Positions 45,109-56,700 of a stretch of 64,000 nt of DNA are shown one piece after another. How positions within the stretch are numbered: position 1 is the stretch's first letter; each line of letters begins with the position of its first letter. This DNA is from Coenobita brevimanus. Taxonomy: Eukaryota > Arthropoda > Malacostraca > Decapoda > Coenobitidae. A program made the position numbers and the translations under genes. The DNA lies in NCBI GenBank assembly GCA_032717465.1, contig CM064666.1:20594732-20658731 (forward strand), written 5' to 3'. The notes beneath the pieces are model-generated. The model was given only the letters and a program-made list of their open reading frames with translations. It searched no databases and was not told the origin of the DNA.

Positions 45109-48100
45109 TTAATAAAGTGGAAGGAGGCCCGCCTCCTGAAGAAAACCAAAAACATCAGTAAAATCACTGTGGGCTCCACCAAGCATCGAGGAGAGACAGT
45201 AGGCACCATCTACCCCTGTATGCCTATGGAGGAATCTCCGACACAGGTCCCCCAAACTTGGACACTCGACCAGCAAGTGATGGACAGTAAGGGGAACAAA
45301 GCAATTATCACAGTACGGTTGAGTCTTGCCACTCATCAGGAACCCATGTGTAAGCTGAGAGTGCCCAATGCGAAGCCTAGCAAGAGCTACCTCCAATCGC
45401 CGAGGCATGGAAGGGAGAACCGTTGGCACAACCACTCTCTGGAAGACCTCTTTCAGCTTATTATGAGCAACACCATCCCAGCGTCTCTGCCAACACACAT
45501 GCATTCTGTCCTGCAAGTAAGGTGTTAGATCAGATGCAGGAAGCGGATATTCTGTTGGGGGCTGTTGAGTAGCCACAGCCTTGGCCAATGCATCCGCAGT
45601 CTCATTGCCCACCACACCAACATGTGCGGGAACCCAGGAAAAATCCACTCTCTTCCCCCAACGACGAATGAGGAACAGCCACTCCAAAATAGCTAAAACT
45701 AAGGGATGGGAAGAGTTAAAAGAGTCTAGGGCCAAAAGCTCCCCTTGAGAGTCGCTAAAAATAGTAAAATAATTGTCAGGATGAACAAACACCAACTTCA
45801 AGGCTAAAATGATGGCTGACAACTCCGCAGTAAAAGCTGAGGCAACCAAAGGAAGACTACCCACGGCTAAAGTTGGGAAATACCACTCCAAAACCAACAC
45901 CTGATGCGGATTTAGAGCCATCAGTATACACAGGCACAGAACCACTATGACTAGAAGCATGTTCTAAAAATAACCTTAAAAGACACTGAGGAGCAACAAA
46001 ATCCTGTGAACCTGCAATAGGCCTGCAGAAAGTTACCTTGGGCAATATCCAAGGCGCAACCCTCGAGATCCAAACAGGACTGACAAGTACTGCTGACAAA
46101 CCAAACCCCTCCATTATATCCTGAACCCTATAGCCAAATGGACGAGGCATGCGAGGGTGTCTACTATCTACTATAACACAAAAGACAAGACTGTTTCGTC
46201 ACACCCTCACAGACAAGTGAGTCTGGAAGGCGACGAATCCGGAGCCAGCACCGTACTGCAACAGACTGATGCACTAGATCTAAGGGAGGCACACCTCCTT
46301 CCACCAATAAGCTGGGAATTGGAGAGGACCGAAAAGCCCCAGTTGCAAGGCGAAGACCAGTATGATAGACAGCATCTAGAGTTTTTAGTCTTGATTCTGT
46401 GGCAGAGGAATATACCTCACAGCCATATGACAGCTTAGAGGTTACGAATACCTGAAACAAATGCAAGAGTGTCCTTCGATCAGCACCCCAAGAGGTATGG
46501 GACAGAAACCTCAATAGATTGAGAGAGCCTTCATACATGATGTTTTAAGATCTGCCAAGTGTGAGACCCATGTCAAACGACAATCAAAAGTCAGGCCCAA
46601 GAATTTCGTCTCTGTCACACAACGGAGTCTCCTGCCACAAAGCTGGAGATCAGGGTCCGGGTGTACCCCTCTCATCCTACAGATGTGCATAGCCACAGTC
46701 TTTGAAGGGGAAAACCGAAAACCCTTGGAAGTGGTCCAGGCAGAAATCTTGTCCAATGCAAGTTTCATCCGCCGCTCAATAGCAGACATGTGGGAGCCAG
46801 AAAACCATATAGCTAAGTCATCCACATAAAGGGATGAGGATACCCAAGCAGGCACAGTTTCAACGATACCATTAATGGCCACTGCAAACAGGGAAACACT
46901 TAAGACACTCCCCTGTGGGACACCTTCCTCCTGGCACAGTGGCGCAGAAAGGGTAGAACCCACACGGACCCAAAATACACGATCAGTCAAGAAGTCTCCA
47001 AGCAACACAGGCAGGTGACCACGTAAACCAAAGGCATGAAGTTATTGGAGGATGCCATGGCGCCAGGCAGTGTCATAAGCCTTCTCAAGGTCAAAAAACA
47101 CAGCCACAAGTTGTTGCTTGGAGGCAAAAGCTTCACAGTTTGACGCCTCAAGCCTGATAAGGTTGTCTGAAGTGCACCGTAATTTACGGAAACCACTCTG
47201 CGACGGAGAGAGAAAGCAACCCTTCTCCAGAAACCACATAAGCCTGACATTGACCATCTTTTCGAACAGCTTGCACACACATGATGTTAAAGTGATAGGG
47301 CGATAGTTGGAGACTTGGGAATGGTCTTTACCAGGCTTTGGAAAGGGGAGGACAATACCCAACTTCCAACTCCTCGGAATAGAGCCCTCACTCCAAACCC
47401 TGTTAAAAAGGTCCAATAAAAACTGAAGTGAATCAGTCGGAAGATGATGCAGCATAGCGTATGGAATATCATCAGGCCCAGGAGCAGTGTCATGACACTC
47501 TGAAAGGGCAGCACGTAGCTCATGGAGGCTGAAATCTAAATTATACAGCTCTCCGCCATGAGAGCAAAAGTCAAGACCCAGCCTCTCCTGATTCCTACGA
47601 AAGGTGGAAAATGGCTGAGAAGGATCCTTTGTGGAGACAGCGTAAAACTGATCTGCAAAAGCAGAGGCTACTGCATCTGGTGCAGACACAAATTCTCTGT
47701 GAAGGCGCAACACCAGAGGGGAGGGGGGCGAGAACCTACCAGATATCTTGCGCACCTTTTTCCACACCACAGACAGTGAAGTTGAAGATGTAATTGTAGA
47801 AACATACGACCTCCACGAGTTACGGAGAGCATTCTTCATGACCCATCTATAGTGAGCACGTGCTTTGCGAAACTGTATTCTTAGAAAAACAACATTACGA
47901 TTGGCAAAATACCGACGAGCAGCTGCTTTGTAAGTTCCCTTTGCTATGGAGCAATCATCATTCCACCATGGCACAGGTCTCCGGGAAAAAACACCAGAAG
48001 TCCGTGGGATAGAATGAACTCCTGCTGAGAAAATGGTCTTAGTAAAATAACATTCGGCATCATCAATAGTTGAAAAATCAGTAACCCTGTTGGCAAATAC

Positions 48101-48820
48101 ACATAGTTCCTCAAAAAGAGACCAATCAGCCCCATCCAGACACCAGCGTGGCAGACGGGCTACAGGAACAGAGCGAGTAGGCTGGACCACTACAGGGTAA
48201 TGGTCACTACCATGTAGATCATCCAAAACCTCCCAAGAAAAATCAAGGGCACAGTTAGAGGAGGAGATGGTAAGGTCAATGACTGAATACGTGCCAGTCT
48301 GAACATGAAAATAGGTCAGCCTTCCATCATTTAGGACAACCAAATCTAAATCCCCAACCAAAGAGGCAAGAAGATCACCCCGGGGATTTGAAAGTGAGTC
48401 ACCCCACAAAGGATGGTGGCCATTAAGGTCACCAAGGAGTAGGAAAGGGGGTGGAAGTTGTCTGATAAGGGTTTCTAGATCAGTTCGTATAACAGGAACT
48501 GAAGGTGGAAGGTACAGACAACAGATGGTATAGCACCTCCCAACGTGCATCTGTACGGCTAGGACTTGAAAGGGGGACTGAATCTCAAAGGAAATAAAGG
48601 GGACATCAGAACGGCACAAAATTGCACATCCACCGCTGTGACCACCAGGAGGAGATGCATGGAAGGCCTTATACCCCCTAATGGAAGGGAACTGTCTGTT
48701 CCCCACCACTGTCTCCTGAAGACACACACATAGTGGGTTCAGAGTAGAGAGTAATAACTGCAATTCTTCCCAATTTGCCATGGCACCTCTTCAGTTCCTC
48801 TGAAGACAGATTGGTACCGA
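45109..48820 (-). pseudogene. LINE D ORF2 (EN-RT-RNase H), lightly damaged
   Basis: A 579-codon frame (48781-47042) holds the endonuclease (LLLGDLNGHHPLWGD near 48400, LHGSDHYPV near 48200) and the first RT blocks (KDHSQVSNYRPITLTS near 47310). The frame's ATG lies downstream of the true start: the QWNCRG block (near 48800) has Trp changed to Arg and Cys to a TGA stop. A TAA at 47042 interrupts motif A's helix, then the frame continues through SLYVDDLAIWF (near 46820). Frameshifts near 46525, 46157 and 45880 separate the thumb, the RNase H start (VYTDGSKSASG) and the RNase H end (WVPAHVGVVGNETADALAK). RT and RNase H catalytic residues are retained. Confidence 0.88.
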
Positions 48821-48863
48821 TTAAGCCATAGTGATTAGTATTAAATATTATGAACTTAGAAAG

Positions 48864-50693
48864 CTATGTAGCAACCTCATTGGGAAGGGAGTGAAAGCCC
48901 TTCTTCCTGGGCGTGGAGCTCTGCCTCACCAACCGAGAAGGCAATGAAGATTTAGAGTTTCCATGGGTGTAAGTACCCTTACCCCGAGACATGTCCCGCC
49001 CATCGCCAGAATGAGTACGAAGCACAGAGACCTTCTTGGAAGACCCATGTGCCCCGTTCGCACACCCATGTGAGGGTTCAGCTGGCACCTCGGAGCCAAC
49101 CGAACCCCTCCCATCCACATCATCCAAAGGTTGGCCGCTGGATGACGGATCAGAGGGAGCAAGCGACTGAGCTCTATGAGTATCTAAAGACCCAGGCCCC
49201 ACCACACCTGATGAAGAGGCAGGGACGGGAATCCTAGAAGGGCCATCATGAACACCCACAGACTTAGACGCGACCACTGGCTGGGTTGTCGAGTGAAGAG
49301 CCCCCTCAGGATCCTCATGTGGTACAGAAGTTTGAACCTTAGAAGGAGGGGAGTCACCCAAAAACTCCTCACTCTTCATTCGTTTGAGGTTGGCAGTTGC
49401 AACCTCCAACTCTGCACCAGAACTTAAAGCATTAGAAACTATAGTGCCACACTGTAAAGAAGAGTGAACAACAGTAGCAGAGTGGGCAGATGGTACAGGA
49501 GCAGCAGTCGGTACGGAAGTAGCAGCTGATACAGAAGTATGAGAGACGCTGTTTTTTTTGGATATGTCAGGACAAGGAGTTTTGAATGTGTCAAAGCAAA
49601 GTGTAGCATCGACACGGGTGTTTGTCACAGGAGGAACCGGAGGAACTGGGATGGGGGAGGCACTCCCAGATGCTGGAAGAACCACCACAGAGGGGACACC
49701 CCCAGAGACAGGAGGCACCTCCCTGAAGGAAGCATAGCTGCTTCCAGGCTGCACTCCCTCAGTGGAACCCCCCGGGTGAGAAGGCCTGGAAGTAGAATCC
49801 CGAGAATTTGATGGGTCATTGTGTGATGGCAGGGGCACCTGCCAGGTAGCTTTATGGCGAGACAACGCAGCAGCAAAGGTAACTCCAGGGCGAATGAACC
49901 GCTCCCTTACTCTGGCCTTTGCCCCAGAAAAGGAAATTTTCTCTTTTGTTCGGACAGAAATGATCTCGTATTCATATTTGTATACTTTGCAATCCCTTGA
50001 GGAGGCTGCATGTGCTCCTCCACAGTTCAAACATTTAGAGGGTTGAGAACAATCATCTATACCATGAGAAATTCCACCACAATTTCCACAGACCTCAGGA
50101 AGGCCAGACGCTTCCTGCCTGCAAGAACGGCGGACGTGACCAAATCTTTGACAATAATAGCATCTTCTAGGTCGGGGAACATAAGGTTTAACCTTTAGCT
50201 TCCACCATGCAGCAGTGATAACCTCCGGCAAGGTAAGACGGTCAAATGTCAAGATAAGAGTGGGCGTGGGGGTTAAAACCCCATCAACCTTCTTCATAAT
50301 TCTTTGTACTCCTACAACACCCTGAGAAGCCAGCCCCTCTAGGAGGGAAGAATCAGAAAATGATATCAAGTCACGAGAATACACAACCCCTCGGGACTGG
50401 TTTAGGACCAAGTGACGAGAGGCAGATACAGGATAACCAGCGACCATACTTAGGGACTGGATGCATGAACTCTCCTCTTCATTCCTAGCTTCTAGCAATA
50501 GAGAACCATCACCCTGTAAAGAGACCCTGGGGGTAAATCCACATGCTGAAACTAGACCACTGTGAATCTGAAAACAATTCAGGTTCCGGAAAGAAGTAGC
50601 ATTATCCATTTTAATGACTACATATTTGGTGTAAGAGTTATTAACAAAAACACCAGGTAAGAGCTCCATAGATAAGTCATCGCGATTCACCAT
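48864..50693 (-). CDS. LINE D ORF1 (zinc-knuckle RNA-binding protein), intact
   Basis: A 609-residue frame from the ATG at 50693; the same frame stays open upstream to 50966, but that part lies in the leader and is GC-rich. Residues ~15-170 form an RRM-like domain (TKYVVIKMDN, GVLTPTPTLILTF). Three CCHC knuckles follow at ~190-250: CYYCQRFGHVRRSC, CGNCGGISHGIDDC and CLNCGGAHAASSRDC. A block shared with copies B and C (VRTKEKISFSGAKARV) comes next, then ~300 residues rich in Ser, Pro and Val. The likely role is coating the element RNA. ORF1 is undamaged even though ORF2 is not. Confidence 0.85.
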   Translation of the reverse strand: MVNRDDLSMELLPGVFVNNSYTKYVVIKMDNATSFRNLNCFQIHSGLVSACGFTPRVSLQGDGSLLLEARNEEESSCIQSLSMVAGYPVSASRHLVLNQSRGVVYSRDLISFSDSSLLEGLASQGVVGVQRIMKKVDGVLTPTPTLILTFDRLTLPEVITAAWWKLKVKPYVPRPRRCYYCQRFGHVRRSCRQEASGLPEVCGNCGGISHGIDDCSQPSKCLNCGGAHAASSRDCKVYKYEYEIISVRTKEKISFSGAKARVRERFIRPGVTFAAALSRHKATWQVPLPSHNDPSNSRDSTSRPSHPGGSTEGVQPGSSYASFREVPPVSGGVPSVVVLPASGSASPIPVPPVPPVTNTRVDATLCFDTFKTPCPDISKKNSVSHTSVSAATSVPTAAPVPSAHSATVVHSSLQCGTIVSNALSSGAELEVATANLKRMKSEEFLGDSPPSKVQTSVPHEDPEGALHSTTQPVVASKSVGVHDGPSRIPVPASSSGVVGPGSLDTHRAQSLAPSDPSSSGQPLDDVDGRGSVGSEVPAEPSHGCANGAHGSSKKVSVLRTHSGDGRDMSRGKGTYTHGNSKSSLPSRLVRQSSTPRKKGFHSLPNEVAT

Positions 50694-51183
50694 TTTGGCA
50701 GACGACCCGGAGGGTACCGGGTCATCGGCCAGAGAGTGACCAATTAATGCCAACTCATATATATACTGGTGAATATGGATTGGCACCAGGAGCCAAGGGA
50801 AACCGCCTACCAGGGAGTGAGGGGACCGAGCGCGGTCTGATGGGAGCGGGGTACCTCGTCCCCAGAGGGTGTCCCCAAAAGGACACCCCGTGATGCGAAA
50901 GTTCGCTCCCACCAGTGCAGAGACCCCCTTCCCCAACCCCCCCCCCCATCCCAGACACCCAACCAACCAACTCGGGACAGCACCGAGGCGATCCCTCTGG
51001 AGGGCAGCACCGATGACCCTTACGGGTAACCTACGTTTCGGTCAGCGCTTTGTCAGACCCCTCACCCACAACCCCACCCGCGTGGGAGACCCTGCCAGAT
51101 GTCGTTACATCCACGGGCAGGCTTGTGGGATCACAGGGGCATGCAAGCCCCCCCACCACGACAAGGTGGCTGCCCACGGGGGG
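50694..51183 (-). promoter_or_regulatory. LINE D 5' leader
   Basis: A ~490-nt leader with G/C-rich runs. It starts, on the minus strand, with a C-run and the motif ccaccttgtcgtggtgg, which parallels tcaccttgacgtggtgg at the start of A, B and C although the rest has diverged. The conserved terminus suggests a promoter or 5' end-determining role (inference). Confidence 0.55.
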
Positions 51184-51196
51184 GCACTCGCTAAGT
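51184..51196. repeat. TSD of LINE D, 5' side
   Basis: Matches 44928-44940. Confidence 0.85.
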
Positions 51197-51557
51197 CTCT
51201 CGCCAATCACACTACTGTAGGTGGTAATTCAGGAACTGGACGACATTGGCACTGCTACGCTCTGGACCCAACCTGCTTTCGTGGCGTACAAACCTTGACT
51301 GACTTCAAATCGTGTGAAAGAGGCGAGCGTCCAGCCGCATTACTAACAGCTAGAATGAGCGAAACACGCCCATAATAAATCGCTCAGCAGAAGTGCTAAT
51401 GTCTCTCACAAAGACGATCATTTATGACAGTGAAAAATTGTTCTGAAAACACTTCCGACTGGGTAAATACGTAGCAATTAAACTGAATGATAAACACTGG
51501 GATTCCACTAGAGTTCACGGTTTCCCACCAAATGATGTTACGAGCCATCTCGTGACA

Positions 51558-52032
51558 GAGAGCTGCAGCCTCTCGCCCTTCCTCTCCTCTTTACTGTGTC
51601 CCATCCGAGGATTTATGTACAACCACTGTGGAGGCCGTCCGTCTCTGTTGGCAGAGAAGGTGGGATGCAGTAGGGGCGAACAAACTCCACAATATTTGTC
51701 GGAACCTGGGCGATGGGGGGTATGTGGGACTATCCCGACACTGGGAAACAGCTTTGGCCCGTCTCCGGATTGGCCACACCAGGCTGACTCATGGTTTTTA
51801 AATGGAGAGGGCGCCCCCTCCCTGTTGTGAAGACTGTCTGGTTCCTTTGATTGTGCGGCATCTTCTTGTGGAATGCCCCAGTCTTGGGGACCTTCATCAG
51901 TGGTACCTTTCCAGGTGCCGAGCCAGCAACGGATCGTACCTTCTCTCCTCGGTGCTTGGGGAAGAGGCTTGTGCTGTGGGGGGAGGCACCTTCTCCTTTG
52001 TATTGAGTTCTGGCCTTCTCAACAAGCTGTAG
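51558..52032 (+). pseudogene. LINE E ORF2, C-terminal remainder
   Basis: Resumes after the solo LTR (TSD gagag at 51558-51562). Blocks shared with A and D are readable across frames: CWQRRWD (near 51645), ARLRIGHTRLTHGF (near 51760) and CLVPLIVRHLLVECPSLGDL (51830-51890), ending at a stop at 52032. Several small indels separate them. The Cys/His-rich region after RNase H is characteristic of the I-like LINEs in this window. Confidence 0.8.
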
Positions 52033-52203
52033 GGCTTTACACTATTTTAGTTTGTGTTTTATAATGTTCTCGTTTAACCTCAATTTTTTCACCACGTTTT
52101 AGTTTTGGTAGTTTCTTTTATACTGTCGGTTTGTTTTATGCATCGCTTCTCTCTGCTTTTTATGGTTTTCATATATTTTAACTTTCTTTTAATGTTTGTG
52201 TTC

Positions 52204-52264
52204 GGCAGCATATGACCTTTGCTGTTAGCTGCTATGTCATATTTTCATTTATTCATTTATTCAT
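52204..52264 (+). other. 3' UTR hairpin and tail of LINE E
   Basis: Arms 52204-52209 (ggcagc) and 52228-52233 (gctgct) pair, with atatgacc at the start of the loop. Relative to LINE D, a G-C pair is replaced by A-T on both sides. A (ATTCATTT)-type tail follows and ends at the putative TSD tcctcagc (52265-52272). Confidence 0.6.
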
Positions 52265-52272
52265 TCCTCAGC

Positions 52273-53440
52273 TGACCAGCTGAAATAAACAGTGAGAAAA
52301 AGAACATACTCATAAATTTGTACAGTATAAACACAGACAGTTTGCCTGCTTGTTATAATAACACAGATAATACAAGAAATACAAAACTTACAAAGAGATG
52401 AAGGTTTGATGTTAAAAGTAATATGTAAGTGCACATAACAAGGTGTAGGAGAAATTGCACATGTGTTTTTACTCACGATAACAGTCAATATCCTGTGCCT
52501 TCTCAGCCAGTAGCCTGTTGCGTTCGTCCACGTCCTTATATATGTTCAGTTTCTTGTTGTAAATGATTTCATGTTTCTTAAGCCACTCCACCAGGTCCTT
52601 CTCCTGCTCGCTCGTCAGGTTGAGAGATCCAACCCGCCTTGTCCTCTTCTGCTTCTCCCTCGGCTCCTCACGGCTGGGGCAGGGAACAACATCCTCTGTC
52701 GGCTGCACCTCCGTCGGAGAATCGACGTGCAGGGGAGGGAAGGGCTCATGAGTAGTGCCCTGAATACTGAACAGTTCCTGGGAAAATTGTTGTTCCATGC
52801 TGAAGGTGTGGAAGGGTGACGTGGAGGCATGGAAGGCGTGGGAGAGGGCTGACATGATGCGGAAGTCGGCAAAGATGGCTGGAGAGGTGCGTGCAGGCAG
52901 GCGGCCAAGCATGACTGATGGCAAGCGCGGGCCTCTCTCGCCTTATTCACCGCTTGCTCGCCAGCATGCAGTTGCCCTTGTGTGACCGGTGTTGCCACAT
53001 TGCCGACCGCTCCCGATTTCCTGCCAAGACTCTTGGTGCACTCTTTGCGCAGTCTGGGATCGGTCATAGCCCAGTTGTCGTGTGGTCTGCTTGTGGTCTG
53101 CTTGCAGTTGTCACGTGGTCGTGAGCCATGATTCCGATTCGCCAATTGGACTGTCAAAATGCATTGCATGGTCGGCTTGGGGTCTGTTTGCAGCCTGATT
53201 GTGGTCTGGTCGTGGTCGGCAAATCGTTACGCAGTTGTAACGGTTATTTTTTTGGTGACTGCACGCTGACACGCAACGAACGCATCAAGACGTATCCGAT
53301 TGAGATAAGACTGCTTCAGGACTGACCTACAACACTCCCGACTACGACGCAACTGTGACCAGACTTTTGGCAAGCCGTGCTGAGGCCACGATTTATTAAT
53401 GCTCGCGTCAAAAAGTTGAGAGGCTCGATGAGTCACCCCA
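52273..53440 (-). pseudogene. MADF-domain exon-like segment inside the BEL element
   Basis: The minus-strand frame 52924-52469 ends with LTSEQEKDLVEWLKKHEIIY and RNRLLAEKAQDID, the first half of a MADF (Adf-1-type Myb/SANT-like) DNA-binding domain. The frame meets GTGAGTAAAA right after DIDCY (near 52478), a textbook 5' splice donor, so this looks like a first coding exon. Residues before the domain are acidic or Pro-rich with a basic EKQKRTRR stretch. Upstream (53100-53440) is GC-rich DNA with repeated ggtctg-type units, plausible promoter sequence. MADF proteins occur both as host regulators and as partners of Harbinger-type transposases; I cannot tell which this is. The rest of the domain is not in the window. 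Confidence 0.5.
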
Positions 53441-53599
53441 GCGGCTCACAACCGCCCTCCAGAGTCCGGGCTTTGTTGGCGAATCAAGAGATGACCAATG
53501 ACAAAAGCCGTTACAACCTTGAGTTGCGCCGCGGTCGGGCCTTGAGTCATGTAATGTATGACGGGCTTAAGCCCTTTCAGATGCATCACAAAATATGTG

Positions 53600-54740
53600 T
53601 AAATGCGACTTCTCATTACTGTTTGTTTTCCTGGGAATACATATGCTTCATGTGGTTTCAAACTCCTATCTAATCTGTTCCCATTGTTCAAAATATATGT
53701 CTTACCTAATTCAGAGTCCCAGTCCAACTTTTCTCGTCAAGCTTCCTGCACTAAGCGTTGGCCCCTAATAGCTATAGGATTGACCAATCCTAATGGGGCA
53801 AATAGCGTGCAGACCTGACTTAACAAGGACCTCTTGGTGAGAGTGACATCAGAGAACTTAATTGGTTTCAAACTTATTACATCAGTTGTTGTATCCTAGT
53901 TAAGACCCAGCACATTCTGAATTTTGGGAATGTCATTATTTGGATAGTCCTCTTGTATTTTATTTCTCAAAAGCGGTGAATTTGTATTCCAGCTCTGTAA
54001 CAGCAAATTTGCCTTCCCACACTTGGAATTGGCTACTTCATAAGCCTTCAATGCTTCCGACTCTGTATCAGCAACACCTTACAAATTATCCATATGAAAA
54101 GGCTGCCCTATTTCTGGGCATTTGGCATCTTCAAAATGATGCTTTATAGTGTTGTAAAGTAGGAAAGGACTAGCACAAGAGCCAAAGAACACCGATCGGA
54201 AACAGTAAGTTTTCAATGGACTATCCTCATTTTGAGGATCATGAGGCCAGAGGAATTTTGTAAGCATAAGGTTTCTCTCCATATCTTAGTAACACATTCC
54301 CTAGCTTCTCTGTTAGTGTAGGTCCAAAGTATAAGCAATCGTTCAGGCTAGGTGATCCCTTGGACGCTTTACTACTACAATTGAAAACTATCCTTATGGG
54401 AGTAGTTACCGAATCCTTGTTACAGCATGATGTGGCAAATAATGTCCTTTGTGGTTAACAGTGAATTCTACCTCTTATATAAATTTATTCTTCAATGGAT
54501 CCCTTATAATATTATCATTATGGTTAGATGCTCTGGTTTATCTCTCAACTTTCTTAGAAAAGAATTTAACTGACCCTTCGCTGCTTGGTAATTTGTTGGT
54601 AACTCTGAATGGTTTAATTTCCATGGTAATCCTACCCAGTACTGTTCATCCTTAAATTCCACAGACTGGTTATACAAATCCAAAGTTATTTTATCTTCAG
54701 GGGTTGGTTCCTCATAGTGCATTTCCACACTAGGTCCCAT
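53600..54740 (-). pseudogene. BEL pol: reverse transcriptase remnant
   Basis: Readable blocks are QYWVGLPWKLNH (near 54640), the start of the BEL RT; TKFLWPHDPQNED and TYCFRSVFFGSCASPFLL (54150-54270); and FHMDNL (near 54085). The catalytic YVDD region should sit right after MDNL, but the sequence goes to a stop and GVADTESEAL, so the catalytic motif itself has been lost by a short deletion. The thumb-like part includes TLTKRSLLSQV and LDWDSELGK (near 53715). Similarity fades at about 53600, where unrelated DNA begins. Confidence 0.75.
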
Positions 54741-55451
54741 AATTTGTGTACAAGTTCAATATTTTTATCCAGCAGGCCATTTATCTGAGTAGGCTCTAAT
54801 TCTGCACCTATTCTAACTACCATCAATGACTGTGTGGGGGTAACAAACATTGAGTCTACTAGTTTAGCCTCTTCTTTAGCATGTTTTGAAAAAGGCAACT
54901 GACCCATAATAAGGTTACCTCCTGGACTCTTGAACAACTGTACCTTATTCTTCTTGGAAGTCCTATGTAGGAATCTCCCACAGTAATCCGAACCAATTAT
55001 CATTTTTGTGGGACCCACAGTATCTGATTCCACATTTCGTTTAGCCAATCTTATCCCTGAGCTTTGTAGATGAGCAGAGGTTTCCTTCAGTCCCTTTATA
55101 TATACTTGTCTCCATACTATCCAGTACAGCTGCTGTTATACGGCATTTTTATCTGCCTAGTTGTATTACAGGTTTAACTAAATCAAAGGACTGTGCTTCC
55201 TTGGTAGTTAAGAACCCTGTAATGGCTAGGTTTACCTTGCCAATAATAGGTAACCTTAATTTCTTCACAATGTCTGAAGAAATGAAGTTTTTCTGAGCAC
55301 CGGTATCAAAAGGAGTATATGCTAATAGATTTCTCTTCTCAATCACTACCTTCACATCTGCTATTGTAACTGCAGCTGGCATTACTACTGGAGTATTTCC
55401 ATTAGCAATTGTCACAGTGACACTTGCAGGTTTAGGAACCTCATTTTTCAT
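54686..55451 (-). pseudogene. BEL pol: aspartic protease and DUF1758-type region
   Basis: The protease active site reads AYTPFDTGAQKNFIS (near 55300), followed by KLRLPIIGKVNLAI. The next frame (55048-54686) has GSDYCGRFLH, GNLIMGQLP and SLMVVRIGAELEPTQIN, which belong to the BEL-specific segment between protease and RT. A frameshift near 55060-55150 divides them. Confidence 0.75.
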
Positions 55452-55479
55452 CCTTGGGCATAAAGCACTATGATGTTGA

Positions 55480-56700
55480 TCCCTTTTACATTTGAAACAA
55501 AGATTAAATTTAGTCGTGCAGTCTGCGGAAGTGTTTGGAATTCATACAGATTATCCAACATCCCAGTTCCTGAAGCTTTCCTACTCTAGAAGCATATTCA
55601 GGATAATGTTGATAAGATGCACTGGAATGTCGATCACCACATAATGCACAAACTTTCCTGTCCCTTACCATGAAAGGTTTTACTTCCTTATTTTCATCAG
55701 CTTGTTTATTCCACGTCTTTAATATTTTATCCTCAGCCCTTAAAGAGCTAAGGAAAGTACCTATCTCTTCTGTAAGCACAGACTTAGCCTTCTCTGACTT
55801 AGGTTTCCCAACCAGTTGGTTAGTGGGGTCTTCTGTTTAATCTCAACAGGCTTTTCTGTTCCTTGGAAGTGTTTACAGAGTTGCATTAAGCCTTCTTCAA
55901 TCTCCTCACAGGAGAAATTATTCCTTTGGTACCTGCCGTACAAGGCATCCTTGGTTTTTGGCAGAAACTTCAAGGACACAATTCTAGAAAGCACCTAATC
56001 TGCTGCCTTAATATTTTCGTAAGTACCTAAAGCCTTTAAATTGCAAATTATTGTAATTCTAAAATTTTGCAATCAAAATCGTGTTTAGGTATAGGTAATT
56101 CAAGTAAAGCCTTCAGTAATTGGGTGATAACTTGCTCCCTGTCTTCATAGTTTTGTCTAAGGATAGTCAAGGCCACCTCATAATTGTCTTCTTCCACTGG
56201 TAATTCTTTTATCAGTTTATAAGGCGTTCCCTTGATCTGTCCTAACAGATATGTGAGTCTGCGCACATTAGGGAGATTTGTTCTATCATGAACTAGGTAT
56301 TTGAACTGGTCCTAAAAGGATTTCCAATTTTGCTCCCCATCAAACTCTGGAAGCATAATTTGTGGTCTTACAGCTTTACTCCGTGGTTCCACAACTTGTA
56401 TTTCAGCGGCAGTCTCAGTCAATTTTGAGTCAAATATTCTTCTAATTTACCTTCAAATATTGCAGTCTCTGACTCTAAGAGATCTTTATCATCAGCTTTT
56501 ACTATGGCCGCTTCTAAACTTACATAACCTTCTTCATACTTAATCCATCGGTCATTCAGTTTATTCAGGAGACTATTTAATTTCTCCCTGGACAGAGGTG
56601 TTTCATCTAACGATTGTTTGCAATCATTTATGGCTCTCGTTAACCATCCTGCCTTAATACTAGATCATCACTGCAACAAGGAAACAGAGATGTTGACTGA
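55480..56700 (-). pseudogene. BEL gag
   Basis: Pieces in several frames follow the BEL gag pattern. The N-terminal coiled-coil region has LSREKLNSLLNKLNDRW (near 56570). The capsid-like block has LLGQIKGTPYKLI and YEVALTILRQNYEDREQVI (near 56170). Then come SLKFLPKTKD (near 55970) and a Cys/His-rich nucleocapsid with CALCGDRHSSASYQHYPEY (near 55640), CTTKFNLCFKCKRDQHH (near 55480) and ALCP. At least five breaks are present. Confidence 0.75.

Larger units (their letters stand above)
44941..51183 (-). mobile_element. I-like LINE copy D, full-length, inserted in the solo LTR
   Basis: A 6.24-kb minus-strand LINE with a G/C-rich 5' leader starting at the cccccc run (51183), intact ORF1, ORF2 with few lesions, a 3' hairpin and a (CAAT)n tail. 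It is bounded by a 12-13 bp TSD. It is the most completely delimited element here. Its ORFs are related to, but clearly distinct from, copies A and C, so at least two subfamilies coexist. Confidence 0.92.
44291..51557. mobile_element. solo LTR (~1.0 kb) split by LINE D
   Basis: Termini TGTCACG and CGTGACA are perfect 7-bp inverted repeats starting TG and ending CA. A 5-bp TSD (gagag) flanks them. Removing LINE D and one copy of its TSD leaves 44291-44940 plus 51197-51557, about 1011 bp, with no coding capacity. This fits a solo LTR left by LTR-LTR recombination. Its termini differ from both the BEL and Gypsy LTRs in the window, so it represents a third LTR family. Its orientation is not resolved. 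Confidence 0.78.
42475..52264 (+). mobile_element. I-like LINE copy E, 5'-truncated, split by a solo LTR
   Basis: The insertion begins inside the RT domain (LFNRIWKE at 42475) and ends with an (ATTCATTT)-type tail at about 52242-52264. The frame is open from 42619 to the LTR insertion point at 44290, and the element resumes at 51558. It is inserted in the BEL pol region in opposite orientation. The net LINE length is about 2.5 kb. Confidence 0.85.
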
